Source: Flavobacteriia bacterium (GTDB lineage Bacteria; Bacteroidota; Bacteroidia; Flavobacteriales; Flavobacteriaceae). Taken from it: a stretch of DNA of 42,212 bases. The stretch spans positions 1 through 42,212 of the forward strand of contig RGZR01000003.1 of NCBI GenBank assembly GCA_010031465.1, written 5' to 3'. Shown piece after piece: positions 19,201 through 28,146 of this stretch. The notes under the pieces were generated by a model. That model made no database searches. It was not told the origin of the DNA and was given only the letters and a program-made list of their open reading frames with translations. Positions within the stretch are counted from its first letter, which is position 1; every line of letters begins with the position of its first letter. The position numbers were made by a program, and so were the translations under genes.

Positions 19201-19299
19201 TTACACCAAGATGATCGGATGTATCATTTATTAGAACACGTGGGAACAAAACCCAATGTTATGTATCATGTTAAAGTAAGAAATACCGACGAGGTATAA
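16225..19299 (+). CDS. actB: Alternative complex III subunit ActB (Fe-S, molybdopterin-enzyme-like)
   Basis: A 1024-residue periplasm-facing subunit that passes electrons from quinol through iron-sulfur clusters. The ATG at 16225 is chosen because the reading frame's upstream extension overlaps the end of actA. A twin-arginine motif SRRDFLK has its arginines at 51-52, with a hydrophobic stretch ending in SLAAC, so Cys70 looks like a lipobox: a Tat-exported lipoprotein. Residues ~75-740 resemble the molybdopterin oxidoreductase fold, which in ActB is known to have lost its cofactor. From Cys767 come four Fe-S cluster motifs: CTGCGACVIACH, CQHCNHAPCETVCP, CVGTRYCANNCP, and CSMC followed by CSNAC. 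The long insert between the last cysteines is typical of the [3Fe-4S]/[4Fe-4S] ActB pattern. Confidence 0.95.
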   Translation: MASNKTYWKNIDQLDPTNEEVQSLEQNEFASQLPKDFLTDERTLADSNTSRRDFLKYVGFSTAAASLAACEGPVIKSVPYVVQPEQIRPGIANYYATTMADGFDFCSVLVKTREGRPIKIESNPDAPTLGVANARVHASVLSMYDTKRLQGPLAQGEDISWDNLYQQVGAMLKALAATNKKVVLMTPTLASPTSHKIIQEFITAFPNVSHVIYDTISDDAALNAYQKYYGIRGLAEYDFSLAKTIVSVDADFLGDWQGGGYSKGYAAGRVPKKHNQKVDMSWHMQIESNMSLSGANADHRIPTTPAVQMNVLAYIHDQLTRGNSAVSLSEEVKTAVDQAVVRLRTAGSDAVVVSGLTNETAQETVLAINSYLQSKAFQPEQPRRIRQGNAMQVQEAFEGIQKGSIQGLISVNINPVFTSAGGAQLGEAIKNLEFSLAFTSKLDETAAQCQFVAATPHYLEAWGDYELKAGHYALAQPTIKPLFDTQQFQDVFLRLAGQNQKYYDAIKAHWNEAILGSTSWNKALHDGYFASATNSEATTPDFSNLDLSALRTAQAPQMSLVLYTKTGMGDGQQANNPWLQEFPDPITRVSWDNYLTVSMSDAKAFGLTNRNTSNGALNGSYANVKVGETSLKVPVVIQPGQAKGTVGLSFGYGKRNGLQDEMQTGVNAYELYLKAQKTQTVSITSSEGEHEFACVQLHNTLMGRGDIVKETTLEVFSTKNKSQWNPMPQVSKNHMEFDVTSPEVDLWQEFDRSIGHHFNLSIDLNSCTGCGACVIACHAENNVPVVGKSEIRRSRDMHWLRIDRYYSSATTFEGDNDTKEAISGVGDSLSTFNEMEKAAENPQVAFQPVMCQHCNHAPCETVCPVAATSHGRQGQNHMAYNRCVGTRYCANNCPYKVRRFNWFLYNKNDEFDYHMNNDLGRMVLNPDVVVRSRGVMEKCSMCIQMTQKTILDAKLKGEEITDGTFQTACSNACTTGAMVFGDLNDKESKVAALHQDDRMYHLLEHVGTKPNVMYHVKVRNTDEV

Positions 19300-19321
19300 G
19301 AAACATATAGAATTAAAACGT

Positions 19322-20710
19322 ATGGCATCGCATTACGAAGCACCAATTAGAAAACCCCTTGTTACCGGTGATAAGTCTTATCATGATGTAACTGTTGATG
19401 TGGCCGCTCCCGTTGAAGGCGCAGCAAATAAACAATGGTGGATAGTTTTTGGAATTGCATTAACGGCTTTACTTTGGGGAGTTGGGTGTATAATTTACAC
19501 CATCTCAACAGGTATCGGTAGTTGGGGACTTAATAAAACTGTAGGTTGGGCTTGGGACATCACCAACTTTGTATGGTGGGTAGGTATCGGGCACGCAGGA
19601 ACCCTGATTTCGGCGGTATTACTTTTATTTAGACAAAAATGGCGTATGGCCATTAACCGATCCGCGGAAGCCATGACGATTTTCTCAGTAATCCAAGCCG
19701 GTCTATTTCCTATTATTCACATGGGAAGACCCTGGTTAGCGTATTGGGTTTTACCTATACCTAACGGCTTTGGTTCATTATGGGTAAACTTTAATTCTCC
19801 TTTACTTTGGGATGTATTTGCCATTTCAACTTATTTATCGGTTTCATTAGTCTTTTGGTGGACAGGGCTTTTACCTGACTTTGCCATGATACGTGACCGT
19901 GCTATTTTACCCTTCCAAAAAAAGATTTACGGTTTGTTGAGTTTTGGATGGTCGGGTAGAGCAAAAGACTGGCAACGTTTTGAAGAAGTATCACTCGTAT
20001 TGGCTGGTTTAGCAACACCCCTTGTACTTTCTGTACATACTATTGTATCTTTTGACTTTGCCACCTCTGTAATTCCGGGTTGGCATACCACCATTTTCCC
20101 TCCTTATTTTGTGGCAGGGGCTATTTTCTCGGGCTTTGCGATGGTAAATACACTACTGATCATCATGCGTAAGGTATCTAATCTTGAAAATTATATTACT
20201 GTTCAGCATATAGAGTTAATGAACATTGTGATTATGATTACGGGCTCTATCGTAGGAGTTGCTTACATAACAGAATTGTTTATTGCATGGTATTCTGGAG
20301 TTGAATACGAACAATATGCCTTTTTAAATCGGGCAACAGGACCGTATTGGTGGGCCTACTGGTCAATGATGACCTGTAATGTATTCTCACCCCAGTTTAT
20401 GTGGTTTAAAAAATTGAGAACCAGTATTATGTTCTCCTTTATCATATCAATAGTGGTAAACATTGGAATGTGGTTTGAACGGTTTGTTATTATTGTGACC
20501 TCGTTACACCGTGATTATCTTCCTTCGTCATGGACGATGTTCTCACCCACCTTTATAGATATTGGAATTTTTATTGGTACGATAGGATTTTTCTTTGTCC
20601 TCTTTCTTCTTTATGCTAGAACTTTCCCTGTGATTGCTCAAGCGGAAGTAAAGACAATTTTAAAGTCCTCAGGAGAAAAATATAAAAAATTAAGAGACGC
20701 TAAATCATGA
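19322..20710 (+). CDS. actC: Alternative complex III subunit ActC (NrfD-like quinol-binding membrane protein)
   Basis: A 462-residue inner-membrane protein of the NrfD/PsrC family, with about ten hydrophobic segments starting with WWIVFGIALTALLWGVGCIIYTI. NrfD proteins carry the quinol site next to the Fe-S subunit, here ActB. The family's loops are recognisable: GHAGTLISAVLLLFRQKWRMAINRSAEAMT and HMGRPWLAYWVLP, then SVHTIVSFDFATSVIPGWH and a long middle segment. The stop overlaps the actD ATG by four bases (ATGA), so the two are translationally coupled. ActC and ActF are paralogous in this complex. Confidence 0.95.
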   Translation: MASHYEAPIRKPLVTGDKSYHDVTVDVAAPVEGAANKQWWIVFGIALTALLWGVGCIIYTISTGIGSWGLNKTVGWAWDITNFVWWVGIGHAGTLISAVLLLFRQKWRMAINRSAEAMTIFSVIQAGLFPIIHMGRPWLAYWVLPIPNGFGSLWVNFNSPLLWDVFAISTYLSVSLVFWWTGLLPDFAMIRDRAILPFQKKIYGLLSFGWSGRAKDWQRFEEVSLVLAGLATPLVLSVHTIVSFDFATSVIPGWHTTIFPPYFVAGAIFSGFAMVNTLLIIMRKVSNLENYITVQHIELMNIVIMITGSIVGVAYITELFIAWYSGVEYEQYAFLNRATGPYWWAYWSMMTCNVFSPQFMWFKKLRTSIMFSFIISIVVNIGMWFERFVIIVTSLHRDYLPSSWTMFSPTFIDIGIFIGTIGFFFVLFLLYARTFPVIAQAEVKTILKSSGEKYKKLRDAKS

Positions 20711-21234
20711 GTACTAAAGTAATCCATGCGCTTTACGATGATGATGATGTGCTTTTGAGCGCAGTCAAAGAAATTCGTTCGGCCAAACACCATATTGAAG
20801 AGGTATACACTCCTTTTCCCGTTCACGGTTTAGACAAAGCTTTAGGACTTGAAGACACGCGTATTGCCATAATGGCCTTTATTTATGGCTGTATCGGATT
20901 AGCCGTGGCCATTGCTATGATGAATTTTATTATGATTGAAGACTGGCCCCAAAACATTGGCGGAAAACCTAGTTTTTCGTATTTGGAAAACATGCCCGCC
21001 TTTGTTCCTATTATGTTTGAAATGACCGTATTTTTTGCAGCGCATTTGATGGTAATAACTTTTTATATGCGAAGCAAATTGTGGCCTTTTAAAAAGGCAG
21101 AAAATCCAAACCCGTTAACTACGGATGATAAATTTTTAGTAGAAATCGAACTTCATGACAATGAAAAAGAGCTCAAAGCCCTGCTCAAAAAGTCTGGAGC
21201 GATCGATATCTCAATTGTAGAAAAGCAAGAATAA
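20707..21234 (+). CDS. actD: Alternative complex III subunit ActD
   Basis: A 175-residue membrane protein with a cytoplasmic N-terminal part (STKVIHALYDDDDVLLSAVKEI, where ActD-type proteins start) and two transmembrane helices, at about residues 54-78 (IAIMAFIYGCIGLAVAIAMMNF) and 98-118 (FVPIMFEMTVFFAAHLMVIT). The tail (residues ~135-175) is charged. The DUF3341 family covers this protein; in the complex it packs against ActC and ActF. It starts inside the end of actC and ends directly before the actE ATG, with no gap. Confidence 0.93.
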   Translation: MSTKVIHALYDDDDVLLSAVKEIRSAKHHIEEVYTPFPVHGLDKALGLEDTRIAIMAFIYGCIGLAVAIAMMNFIMIEDWPQNIGGKPSFSYLENMPAFVPIMFEMTVFFAAHLMVITFYMRSKLWPFKKAENPNPLTTDDKFLVEIELHDNEKELKALLKKSGAIDISIVEKQE

Positions 21235-21783
21235 ATGAAATATAAAGGTCTTTTATTGAGTATGCTTCTAGCTTTGGGAATTCAAGGATGTTTTGATCCC
21301 TCACAGCCCAACTATCAGTTTTTTCCAAATATGTATGAACCGATTGGGTACGAAACCTATGCAGATTCAGATGCTTTTGCTAATGGCATAGAGGCACAGC
21401 TTCCGGTTGAAGGAACCATTTCTAGAAATTGGGAGCCATATGATTATCCTGATACTAACGAAGGGTATGAAGAAGCCAAAGCTGCATTGCAATCTCCACT
21501 AGAAGTTACAGAGGATAATTTAGCGGTAGGGAAGGAATTGTACGGTATATATTGTGCGGTATGTCATGGGAGTAAAGGAGACGGACAAGGTATATTAATG
21601 ACTCGAGAAAAATTCTTAGGGGTACCCAGTTACGCTGATAGAGAAATTACCCCCGGAAGTATTTATCACGTCCTTATGTACGGAAAAAATGCTATGGGTT
21701 CACATGCAGGGCAAGTGAACGCTACAGAACGTTGGCAAATTGCACAACATGTAATGGAATTGAGAAGTAAACTTGTAAAATAA
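21235..21783 (+). CDS. actE: Alternative complex III subunit ActE (lipid-anchored monoheme cytochrome c)
   Basis: A 182-residue periplasmic cytochrome c attached to the membrane. The signal peptide ends in LALGIQGC, so Cys19 is a likely lipidation site. One heme site, CAVCH at 107-111, lies in YGIYCAVCHGSKGDGQG; a downstream Met in the YGKNAMGSHAGQV stretch is the probable axial ligand. It accepts electrons within alternative complex III and may hand them to the oxidase subunit II encoded just downstream. It begins one base after the actD stop codon and is followed by actF after 14 bases. Confidence 0.94.
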   Translation: MKYKGLLLSMLLALGIQGCFDPSQPNYQFFPNMYEPIGYETYADSDAFANGIEAQLPVEGTISRNWEPYDYPDTNEGYEEAKAALQSPLEVTEDNLAVGKELYGIYCAVCHGSKGDGQGILMTREKFLGVPSYADREITPGSIYHVLMYGKNAMGSHAGQVNATERWQIAQHVMELRSKLVK

Positions 21784-21797
21784 TTAAAGGAAATCGA

Positions 21798-23165
21798 ATG
21801 ATGTATACCTTTTCAAATCGACTTAGAAATTTAGCCATTGCGTTTATGGCAATTGGTTTTCTAGGACTTGTTTATGGGTTTTTTACAGCGCCTAAAACCA
21901 TTGAGGAGGCCAAAGCCATTGTTGCAGCCTCTGCCCACGGAGATGAGCACGGCGCTTCCCACGATGACGCATCCGCTGAAGCTCTCCATGACACTACAGA
22001 TGCACATGCAACTGATGCAAGTCACGGACCCCATGCCGCTGAACAAGAGGGCCATGAAATGAGTCATGATGAACATGTGTTTCATCAGCTGAGCAATAAG
22101 CCTTGGGCAGCATTGTATGTTGCTGCTTTTTTCTTTTTTATGATCGCACTAGGTACTTTGGCTTTTTATGCAATACAACGTGCTGCACAAGCCGGTTGGT
22201 CACCCGTTCTTTATCGCGTTATGGAAGGTATTACGGCCTACCTATTGCCAGGCGGTTTAATTGTGATCGCCATACTTATACTTTCTTCAATGCACTTCAA
22301 CCATTTGTTTATTTGGATGGATCCAGAGGTGGTTGCTCATGATAAACTTATTGCAGGAAAGACAGGATTTTTAAATACTCCCTTCTTTTTGATTCGCGCC
22401 TTTATCTTTTTAACGGGGTGGACTTTATACCGTTACTTTTCCCGAAAATTTTCTTTAGCTCAAGATGATTCTAAGGACATTTCAAACCACAAAAAGAATT
22501 TCAGAATCTCAGCCGGATTTTTAGTATTCTACATCGTAACAGAATCCATGATGTCATGGGATTGGATCATGTCCATTGACCCCCATTGGTTTAGTACTTT
22601 GTTTGGCTGGTATGTATTTGCGAGTATGTTTGTTTCAGGTATAACCACTATCGCATTAATTACGATTTACTTAAAGTCAAAAGGATATTTGGAATTTGTG
22701 AATGATAGCCACATTCATGACTTAGGTAAGTTCATGTTTGCCATTAGTATTTTCTGGACGTATTTGTGGTTTTCACAATTCATGTTGATATGGTATTCTA
22801 ATATTCCTGAAGAGGTAACCTATTTCATTACACGAATAGAAGATTATAACCTTCCCTTTTTTGGAATGGTAGCCATGAATTTTATTTTCCCACTATTAAT
22901 ATTAATGAACAGTGATTACAAACGTGTGAATTACTTTATCATAATGGCCGGAATTGTGATCCTTTTAGGACATTATATGGACGTATTCAATATGATTATG
23001 CCCTCCGCTGTAGGCGATCAATGGTTTATAGGAGCAGCTGAAATAGGAGGATTTTTATTCTTCTTAGGGCTATTTATTTTTATCGTATTTACAGAAATTA
23101 CAAAAGCCCCTTTGCTTGCAAAAGGAGATCCTTATATGGGTGAAAGTGAACGATTTCATTATTAA
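21798..23165 (+). CDS. actF: Alternative complex III subunit ActF, with His-rich loop
   Basis: A 455-residue inner-membrane NrfD-like subunit, paralogous to ActC, with about ten hydrophobic segments (for example WAALYVAAFFFFMIALGTLAFYAI and YLLPGGLIVIAILILSS). Between the first helix (residues ~13-30) and the second (from ~103) lies a soluble segment with eleven histidines in about fifty residues (47-96), alternating with Asp, Glu and Ala. The segment is on a membrane-exposed loop and might bind metal ions; its presence is seen, its role is inferred. Core motifs such as SMMSWDWIMSIDPHWFSTLFGWY are characteristic of ActF. coxB follows after 19 bases. Confidence 0.93.
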   Translation: MMYTFSNRLRNLAIAFMAIGFLGLVYGFFTAPKTIEEAKAIVAASAHGDEHGASHDDASAEALHDTTDAHATDASHGPHAAEQEGHEMSHDEHVFHQLSNKPWAALYVAAFFFFMIALGTLAFYAIQRAAQAGWSPVLYRVMEGITAYLLPGGLIVIAILILSSMHFNHLFIWMDPEVVAHDKLIAGKTGFLNTPFFLIRAFIFLTGWTLYRYFSRKFSLAQDDSKDISNHKKNFRISAGFLVFYIVTESMMSWDWIMSIDPHWFSTLFGWYVFASMFVSGITTIALITIYLKSKGYLEFVNDSHIHDLGKFMFAISIFWTYLWFSQFMLIWYSNIPEEVTYFITRIEDYNLPFFGMVAMNFIFPLLILMNSDYKRVNYFIIMAGIVILLGHYMDVFNMIMPSAVGDQWFIGAAEIGGFLFFLGLFIFIVFTEITKAPLLAKGDPYMGESERFHY

Positions 23166-23184
23166 AATTAAATTGACAGCGTAA

Positions 23185-24249
23185 ATGAATATAGCATTAG
23201 TATTTACTGTTTTAGTTCTCGTTGCGATTTCGCTTTGGCAAATCACAAAAATATTTGAGCTCTCTCAAGCAAAGAAAGAAGACAGTCAGGTTGCCAATGA
23301 TAGCGACAACAATTTGAATGGGAAATTAATGTTTGCCTTCTTATTGTTTATTTATGGAATAACCATCTTTTCCTTTTGGAGTTACGGCGATGTATTTTTA
23401 CCCGAGGCTGCCTCAGAACACGGCGCCGATTACGACCAATTAATGTGGATATCGTTCGCGATTATTTTAGTGGTGCAAACCATTACCCAAGCCCTATTGC
23501 ATTATTTTGCTTATAAGTATCGGGGTAAAAAAGGAAACAAAGCATTATTCTATGCCGATAATGATAAGCTGGAAATGATTTGGACCGTAATTCCCGTGAT
23601 TGTATTGGCTGGTTTGATTCTTTATGGATTATATACCTGGACAGACATTATGAACGTGGAAGAAAACGATGAAGCACTAGTAGTAGAACTTTATGCTCAA
23701 CAATTTAACTGGAAAGCTCGTTATGCTGGAGAAGACGGTGTATTAGGAGATGCTAATGTTCGGTTTTTACAAGATTTTGACGGGAGAAACCTTGTTGGGA
23801 TTGATGCCACTGACCCTAACGGTTTTGATGACGTGGTGGTTCAAGAACTGCACCTGCCCGTGGGAAGAGAAGTGATTTTTAAAATGCGTTCTCAAGATGT
23901 ACTTCACTCGGCTTATATGCCTCACTTTAGAGCTCAAATGAATTGTGTGCCGGGAATGATAACTGAGTTTGCCTTTACCCCCACATTGACTACAGAAGAG
24001 ATGAGACTAAATCCAGATATGGTGGCTAAAGTCAAAAAAATCAATAAAATAAGAGTCGAAAACAGTAAAGAACTAATTGCTAAGGGTGAAGAAGCCCTAG
24101 AGCCCTACGAATTTGACTACATGTTATTATGTAATAAAATTTGTGGAGCATCACACTACAATATGCAAATGAAAATTATTGTAGAATCTAAAGAAGATTT
24201 TGAAAAATGGATGGAACAACAGCAAACTTTTGCTGAAGTCATTCAATAA
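23185..24249 (+). CDS. coxB: Cytochrome c oxidase subunit II
   Basis: A 354-residue CuA-bearing oxidase subunit. Three hydrophobic segments precede the soluble domain: one at the very N-terminus (NIALVFTVLVLVAISLW), one around residue 50-65, and the usual hairpin (IILVVQTITQALLHYFA and MIWTVIPVIVLAGLILYGLY), so it carries more membrane helices than the two-helix standard. The CuA ligands are all visible: His241 (VLHSAYMPHF), Cys316, Glu/Ile position 319, Cys320, His324 and Met327 in CNKICGASHYNM. There is no fused cytochrome c domain at the C-terminus, so electrons probably arrive from the ActA or ActE hemes of the linked alternative complex III. coxA follows after 18 bases. Confidence 0.95.
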   Translation: MNIALVFTVLVLVAISLWQITKIFELSQAKKEDSQVANDSDNNLNGKLMFAFLLFIYGITIFSFWSYGDVFLPEAASEHGADYDQLMWISFAIILVVQTITQALLHYFAYKYRGKKGNKALFYADNDKLEMIWTVIPVIVLAGLILYGLYTWTDIMNVEENDEALVVELYAQQFNWKARYAGEDGVLGDANVRFLQDFDGRNLVGIDATDPNGFDDVVVQELHLPVGREVIFKMRSQDVLHSAYMPHFRAQMNCVPGMITEFAFTPTLTTEEMRLNPDMVAKVKKINKIRVENSKELIAKGEEALEPYEFDYMLLCNKICGASHYNMQMKIIVESKEDFEKWMEQQQTFAEVIQ

Positions 24250-24267
24250 CTATTAAAAATTAAAGAT

Positions 24268-26055
24268 ATGTCAACAGTTGAAGCGCATTCAGGAGAGGAT
24301 CATGGACATCATCACAAAGAGACTTTCGTAACCAAATACATTTTTAGTCAAGATCATAAAATGATCTCAAAACAATACCTCATTACAGGCCTGTTTATGG
24401 GTATTATTGGCATCGCAATGTCTTTATTATTCAGATTGCAACTAGCCTGGCCTGAGCAACCCTTCGGTGTTTTTGAGGTATTATTAGGAAAATGGGCTCC
24501 CAACGGAGTGATGGACCCAAATGTTTACCTTGCTTTAGTGACCATTCACGGAACCATAATGGTCTTTTTTGTTCTTACGGCAGGGTTAAGTGGAACTTTT
24601 AGTAACCTTCTCATACCACTTCAAATTGGAGCACGTGATATGGCTTCCGGTTTATTGAACATGATCTCCTACTGGTTATTTTTCCTTTCTAGCGTTATCA
24701 TGGTATTTTCACTTTTTGTTGAAGCAGGACCCGCAGCGGCCGGATGGACAATTTATCCCCCTCTGAGTGCCCTACCTCAAGCGCAACCTGGATCAGGATT
24801 GGGAATGACCCTTTGGTTAGTTTCAATGGCCATTTTTATCGCTTCTTCTTTGTTGGGGTCGCTAAACTATATTGTCACAGTAATCAATTTGAGAACTAAG
24901 GGAATGAGCATGACACGCTTGCCGTTAACCATTTGGGCATTTTTTATTACCGCTGTAATTGGTGTAGTGTCTTTCCCCGTTTTACTTTCTGCGGCCTTAC
25001 TTCTGATTATGGACCGTAGTTTTGGAACCTCTTTTTTCTTGTCCGATATCTTTATTCAAGGTGAGGTTCTCCATTATCAAGGAGGTTCTCCGGTATTGTA
25101 TGAACATTTATTCTGGTTCTTAGGACACCCCGAAGTGTATATTGTTCTTTTACCCGCCTTAGGTATTACGTCAGAAATTATTGCTACAAATGCACGTAAA
25201 CCCATTTTTGGATACCGTGCCATGGTAGCGTCTATTTTAGCCATTGCATTTTTATCTACAATCGTATGGGGACACCATATGTTTGTGTCAGGAATGAATC
25301 CCTTTTTAGGCTCTGTATTTACATTTACAACACTTTTAATTGCTATTCCTTCGGCTGTAAAAGCGTTCAACTACATAACTACTCTGTGGAAAGGAAACCT
25401 TCAATTAAACCCGGCTATGCTCTTTTCAATAGGGTTGGTTTCCACCTTTATCACAGGAGGGTTGACGGGAATTATTTTAGGAGACAGTACGCTTGATATT
25501 AACGTACACGACACCTATTTTGTAGTAGCTCATTTCCATCTTGTAATGGGTATTTCCGCATTATATGGTCTATTTGCAGGGGTATACCATTGGTTCCCCA
25601 AAATGTTTGGTCGTATGTTAAATAAAAATTTAGGATACATCCATTTTTGGATTACCGCAGTGAGTGCCTACGGCGTATTTTTCCCAATGCATTTTATTGG
25701 AATGGCAGGTTTACCTCGAAGGTATTACACCAACACCGCTTTCCCTTATTTTGACGATTTAGCGGATATTAATGTATTGATTACCCTCTTCGCTTTATTG
25801 GCTGGAGCAGCTCAAATCGTATTCCTATACAATTTTATCCACAGTATGTATTACGGAAAACCCACAGAACAAAATCCATGGAAATCAAATACCTTAGAAT
25901 GGACGGCTCCTATAAAGCACATTCATGGAAATTGGGAAGGAGAAATTCCACATGTTCATCGTTGGGCATATGATTATTCTAAACCAGGTCACGAGGAAGA
26001 TTTTGTACCTCAACATATTCCCTTGAAAAAAGGAGAACAAGAGTTGCAGCATTAA
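24268..26055 (+). CDS. coxA: Cytochrome c oxidase subunit I
   Basis: The 595-residue catalytic heme-copper oxidase subunit, about 12 membrane helices. Ligands in order: His94 (TIHGTIMVF) and His424 for low-spin heme a; His287 with Tyr291 (GHPEVY, the cross-linked His-Tyr pair) and His336-His337 (WGHHMF) for CuB; His422 (AHFHLVMG) for heme a3. The E in HPEVY marks a type A oxidase. The first ~20 residues are His-rich (AHSGEDHGHHH). It is the last gene of the act-cox operon and is followed by a strong terminator. Subunit III, assembly and heme-synthesis genes are not in the window and must lie elsewhere. Confidence 0.97.
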   Translation: MSTVEAHSGEDHGHHHKETFVTKYIFSQDHKMISKQYLITGLFMGIIGIAMSLLFRLQLAWPEQPFGVFEVLLGKWAPNGVMDPNVYLALVTIHGTIMVFFVLTAGLSGTFSNLLIPLQIGARDMASGLLNMISYWLFFLSSVIMVFSLFVEAGPAAAGWTIYPPLSALPQAQPGSGLGMTLWLVSMAIFIASSLLGSLNYIVTVINLRTKGMSMTRLPLTIWAFFITAVIGVVSFPVLLSAALLLIMDRSFGTSFFLSDIFIQGEVLHYQGGSPVLYEHLFWFLGHPEVYIVLLPALGITSEIIATNARKPIFGYRAMVASILAIAFLSTIVWGHHMFVSGMNPFLGSVFTFTTLLIAIPSAVKAFNYITTLWKGNLQLNPAMLFSIGLVSTFITGGLTGIILGDSTLDINVHDTYFVVAHFHLVMGISALYGLFAGVYHWFPKMFGRMLNKNLGYIHFWITAVSAYGVFFPMHFIGMAGLPRRYYTNTAFPYFDDLADINVLITLFALLAGAAQIVFLYNFIHSMYYGKPTEQNPWKSNTLEWTAPIKHIHGNWEGEIPHVHRWAYDYSKPGHEEDFVPQHIPLKKGEQELQH

Positions 26056-26073
26056 TAACAAATTAAAACACAT

Positions 26074-26102
26074 AACCCTTGTTGAATAACAAGGGTTTTT
26101 TT
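26074..26102 (+). terminator. Intrinsic terminator of the act-cox operon
   Basis: Perfect ten-base inverted repeat, AACCCTTGTT (26074-26083) and AACAAGGGTT (26088-26097), with a GAAT loop, merging into a T tract (26096-26102) and continuing in T-rich sequence. It sits 19 bases after the coxA stop. Confidence 0.88.
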
Positions 26103-26172
26103 GTTTTTTAATGAGTGTTGTTAAAGAATACTTTCATAGACAAGTGCTGTTTACATTCCAAAAAGAATAGAG

Positions 26173-26180
26173 TATCTTTG
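26173..26180 (+). promoter_or_regulatory. Probable promoter -7 box for ruvB-queG
   Basis: TATCTTTG matches TAnnTTTG exactly. It ends only five bases before the ruvB ATG at 26186, so transcription would begin at or very near the start codon, producing a leaderless or nearly leaderless message. A TTTA around 26150-26153 is a weak -33 candidate. Confidence 0.5.
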
Positions 26181-26185
26181 AAATA

Positions 26186-27205
26186 ATGAACGAAAATTTA
26201 GATCCGGAAAAAGACCACTTAAGCCCCGAGGAACAAGATATTGATCGGGCTTTACGTCCTTTACATTTTGATGATTTTACGGGTCAAGAAGCTATTTTAG
26301 AAAATTTACATGTTTTTGTAACAGCTGCAAAACAACGAAATGAAGCTTTAGATCATACTTTATTTCACGGTCCTCCAGGATTAGGAAAAACCACACTTGC
26401 TCATATACTAGCCAATGAATTGCAGGTGGGGATAAAACTTACCTCAGGTCCTGTATTAGATAAACCTGGGGATTTAGCAGGCTTACTTACAAATCTACAG
26501 CCACGAGACATCCTTTTTATTGATGAAATTCATCGCTTAAGCCCAGTAGTAGAAGAGTACCTGTATTCTGCAATGGAAGATTATAAAATTGATATATTAA
26601 TTGAGTCAGGCCCAAATGCCCGAACGGTTCAAATCCATTTAGAGCCTTTCACTTTGATTGGGGCAACCACGCGTTCCGGTTTATTAACTGCACCAATGCG
26701 TGCTCGATTTGGAATTAGCAATCGATTAGAATATTATTCCACGGAATTACTTTCCACTATAGTTGAACGAAGTGCATCGATCTTAAATGTTCCCATTGAG
26801 CAAAATGCAGCTATAGAAATTGCCGGTCGAAGTAGAGGAACCCCGCGTATTTCAAATGGTTTGTTGCGACGCGTCAGAGATTTTGCCCAAATAAAAGGGA
26901 ATGGTGCTATAGACATGAAGATTACACAATACGCCCTAAAAGCCTTGCAAGTGGATACGCATGGGCTGGATGAAATGGACAATAAAATTTTGACCACCCT
27001 TATTGATAAATTCAAAGGGGGACCGGTTGGAATTAGTACCCTCGCCACAGCCGTTTCAGAAAATGCAGAAACCATTGAAGAAGTGTACGAACCCTTTTTA
27101 ATTCAACAAGGATTTATTGTTCGCACTCCAAGAGGCAGAGAAGTTACGCCTAGAGCTTATGAGCATTTAGGACGTATAAAAAACAATCAAAAAGGACTGT
27201 TTTAA
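26186..27205 (+). CDS. ruvB: Holliday junction branch migration helicase RuvB
   Basis: AAA+ motor ATPase of 339 residues that drives branch migration of Holliday junctions together with RuvA. Walker A GPPGLGKT is at 62-69, Walker B FIDE at 111-114, sensor 1 GATTRSG and the Arg-finger region APMRARFG follow, and the C-terminal winged-helix DNA-binding domain ends with [20 protein letters not shown]. Length is standard. ruvA is present in the same window but 5 kb away (32494), as is common in Bacteroidetes. queG follows after 11 bases. Confidence 0.97.
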   Translation: MNENLDPEKDHLSPEEQDIDRALRPLHFDDFTGQEAILENLHVFVTAAKQRNEALDHTLFHGPPGLGKTTLAHILANELQVGIKLTSGPVLDKPGDLAGLLTNLQPRDILFIDEIHRLSPVVEEYLYSAMEDYKIDILIESGPNARTVQIHLEPFTLIGATTRSGLLTAPMRARFGISNRLEYYSTELLSTIVERSASILNVPIEQNAAIEIAGRSRGTPRISNGLLRRVRDFAQIKGNGAIDMKITQYALKALQVDTHGLDEMDNKILTTLIDKFKGGPVGISTLATAVSENAETIEEVYEPFLIQQGFIVRTPRGREVTPRAYEHLGRIKNNQKGLF

Positions 27206-27216
27206 ATAAAACACAA

Positions 27217-28146
27217 GTGAGTTCTCCCTTTTTATATAGTCAAAAAATCAAAACCCAGGCACAAGCACTGGGTTTTTCATCCTGTGGAATTTCTAAAGCA
27301 ACTTTTTTAGAAGAAGAAGCCCCAAAACTCGAACAATGGCTTAAAGAGGGGCGTCATGGTACTATGGGGTATATGGCAAACCATTTTGATAAACGACTAG
27401 ATCCCAGAAAACTGGTTCCAGGAGCAAAGAGTGTAGTGTCATTGTTATTTAATTATTACACCGATCAAAAACAAAAGGATACCCTAGCACCTAAAATTTC
27501 AACTTATGCTTTTGGGGAAGATTACCACCATGTGATTAAACGAAAATTAAAAGACTTAATGGCATTCATTCATAAAGAAATTGGGGCTGTTGGAGGACGA
27601 ATTTTTGTTGACTCAGCTCCTGTTATGGATAAGGTTTGGGCTGCCAAAAGTGGTTTAGGATGGGTGGGGAAAAACACCAACTTGATTTCCAAAAAAGCAG
27701 GTTCTTTTTTCTTTATAGCAGAACTAATTCTCGACTTGGAATTGGAAGAAGACGCACCAGTTACTGACCATTGTGGTTCTTGTACCGCTTGCATAGATGC
27801 GTGCCCTACAGATGCCCTTATTGCCCCTTATCAAATAGATGGTAGTCGTTGCATATCCTACTTAACTATTGAATTTAAGGAGTCGATTCCTACAAAATTT
27901 AAAGGAAAAATGGACGGTTGGGCATTTGGTTGTGATGTTTGTCAGGCGGTTTGTCCCTGGAATCGATTTGCAACACCAAATACAGAAACTGCGTTCACTC
28001 CTTCAGATGAATTTCTTTCTATGAAGGCCGAAGAATGGACCGAATTGACGGAAGAAATTTTCGAACAACTTTTCTCTAATACCGCATTAAATCGGGCCAA
28101 ATGGACTGGCTTAAAGCGAAACATAAAGTTTTTGAATTCGAAATAA
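27217..28146 (+). CDS. queG: Epoxyqueuosine reductase, GTG start
   Basis: A 309-residue cobalamin-dependent iron-sulfur enzyme that reduces epoxyqueuosine to queuosine, the last step of making the modified base at tRNA wobble position 34. The N-terminal cobalamin-binding domain contains [23 protein letters not shown] and [13 protein letters not shown] with the catalytic Asp at about 132. Two [4Fe-4S] motifs are visible: [12 protein letters not shown] (from Cys186) and [10 protein letters not shown] (from Cys239), with Cys212 (SRCISY) between. The start is GTG at 27217, 11 bases after ruvB; no ATG lies close enough to leave the N-terminus intact. It is shorter than versions carrying C-terminal HEAT repeats. 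Confidence 0.94.
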   Translation: MSSPFLYSQKIKTQAQALGFSSCGISKATFLEEEAPKLEQWLKEGRHGTMGYMANHFDKRLDPRKLVPGAKSVVSLLFNYYTDQKQKDTLAPKISTYAFGEDYHHVIKRKLKDLMAFIHKEIGAVGGRIFVDSAPVMDKVWAAKSGLGWVGKNTNLISKKAGSFFFIAELILDLELEEDAPVTDHCGSCTACIDACPTDALIAPYQIDGSRCISYLTIEFKESIPTKFKGKMDGWAFGCDVCQAVCPWNRFATPNTETAFTPSDEFLSMKAEEWTELTEEIFEQLFSNTALNRAKWTGLKRNIKFLNSK

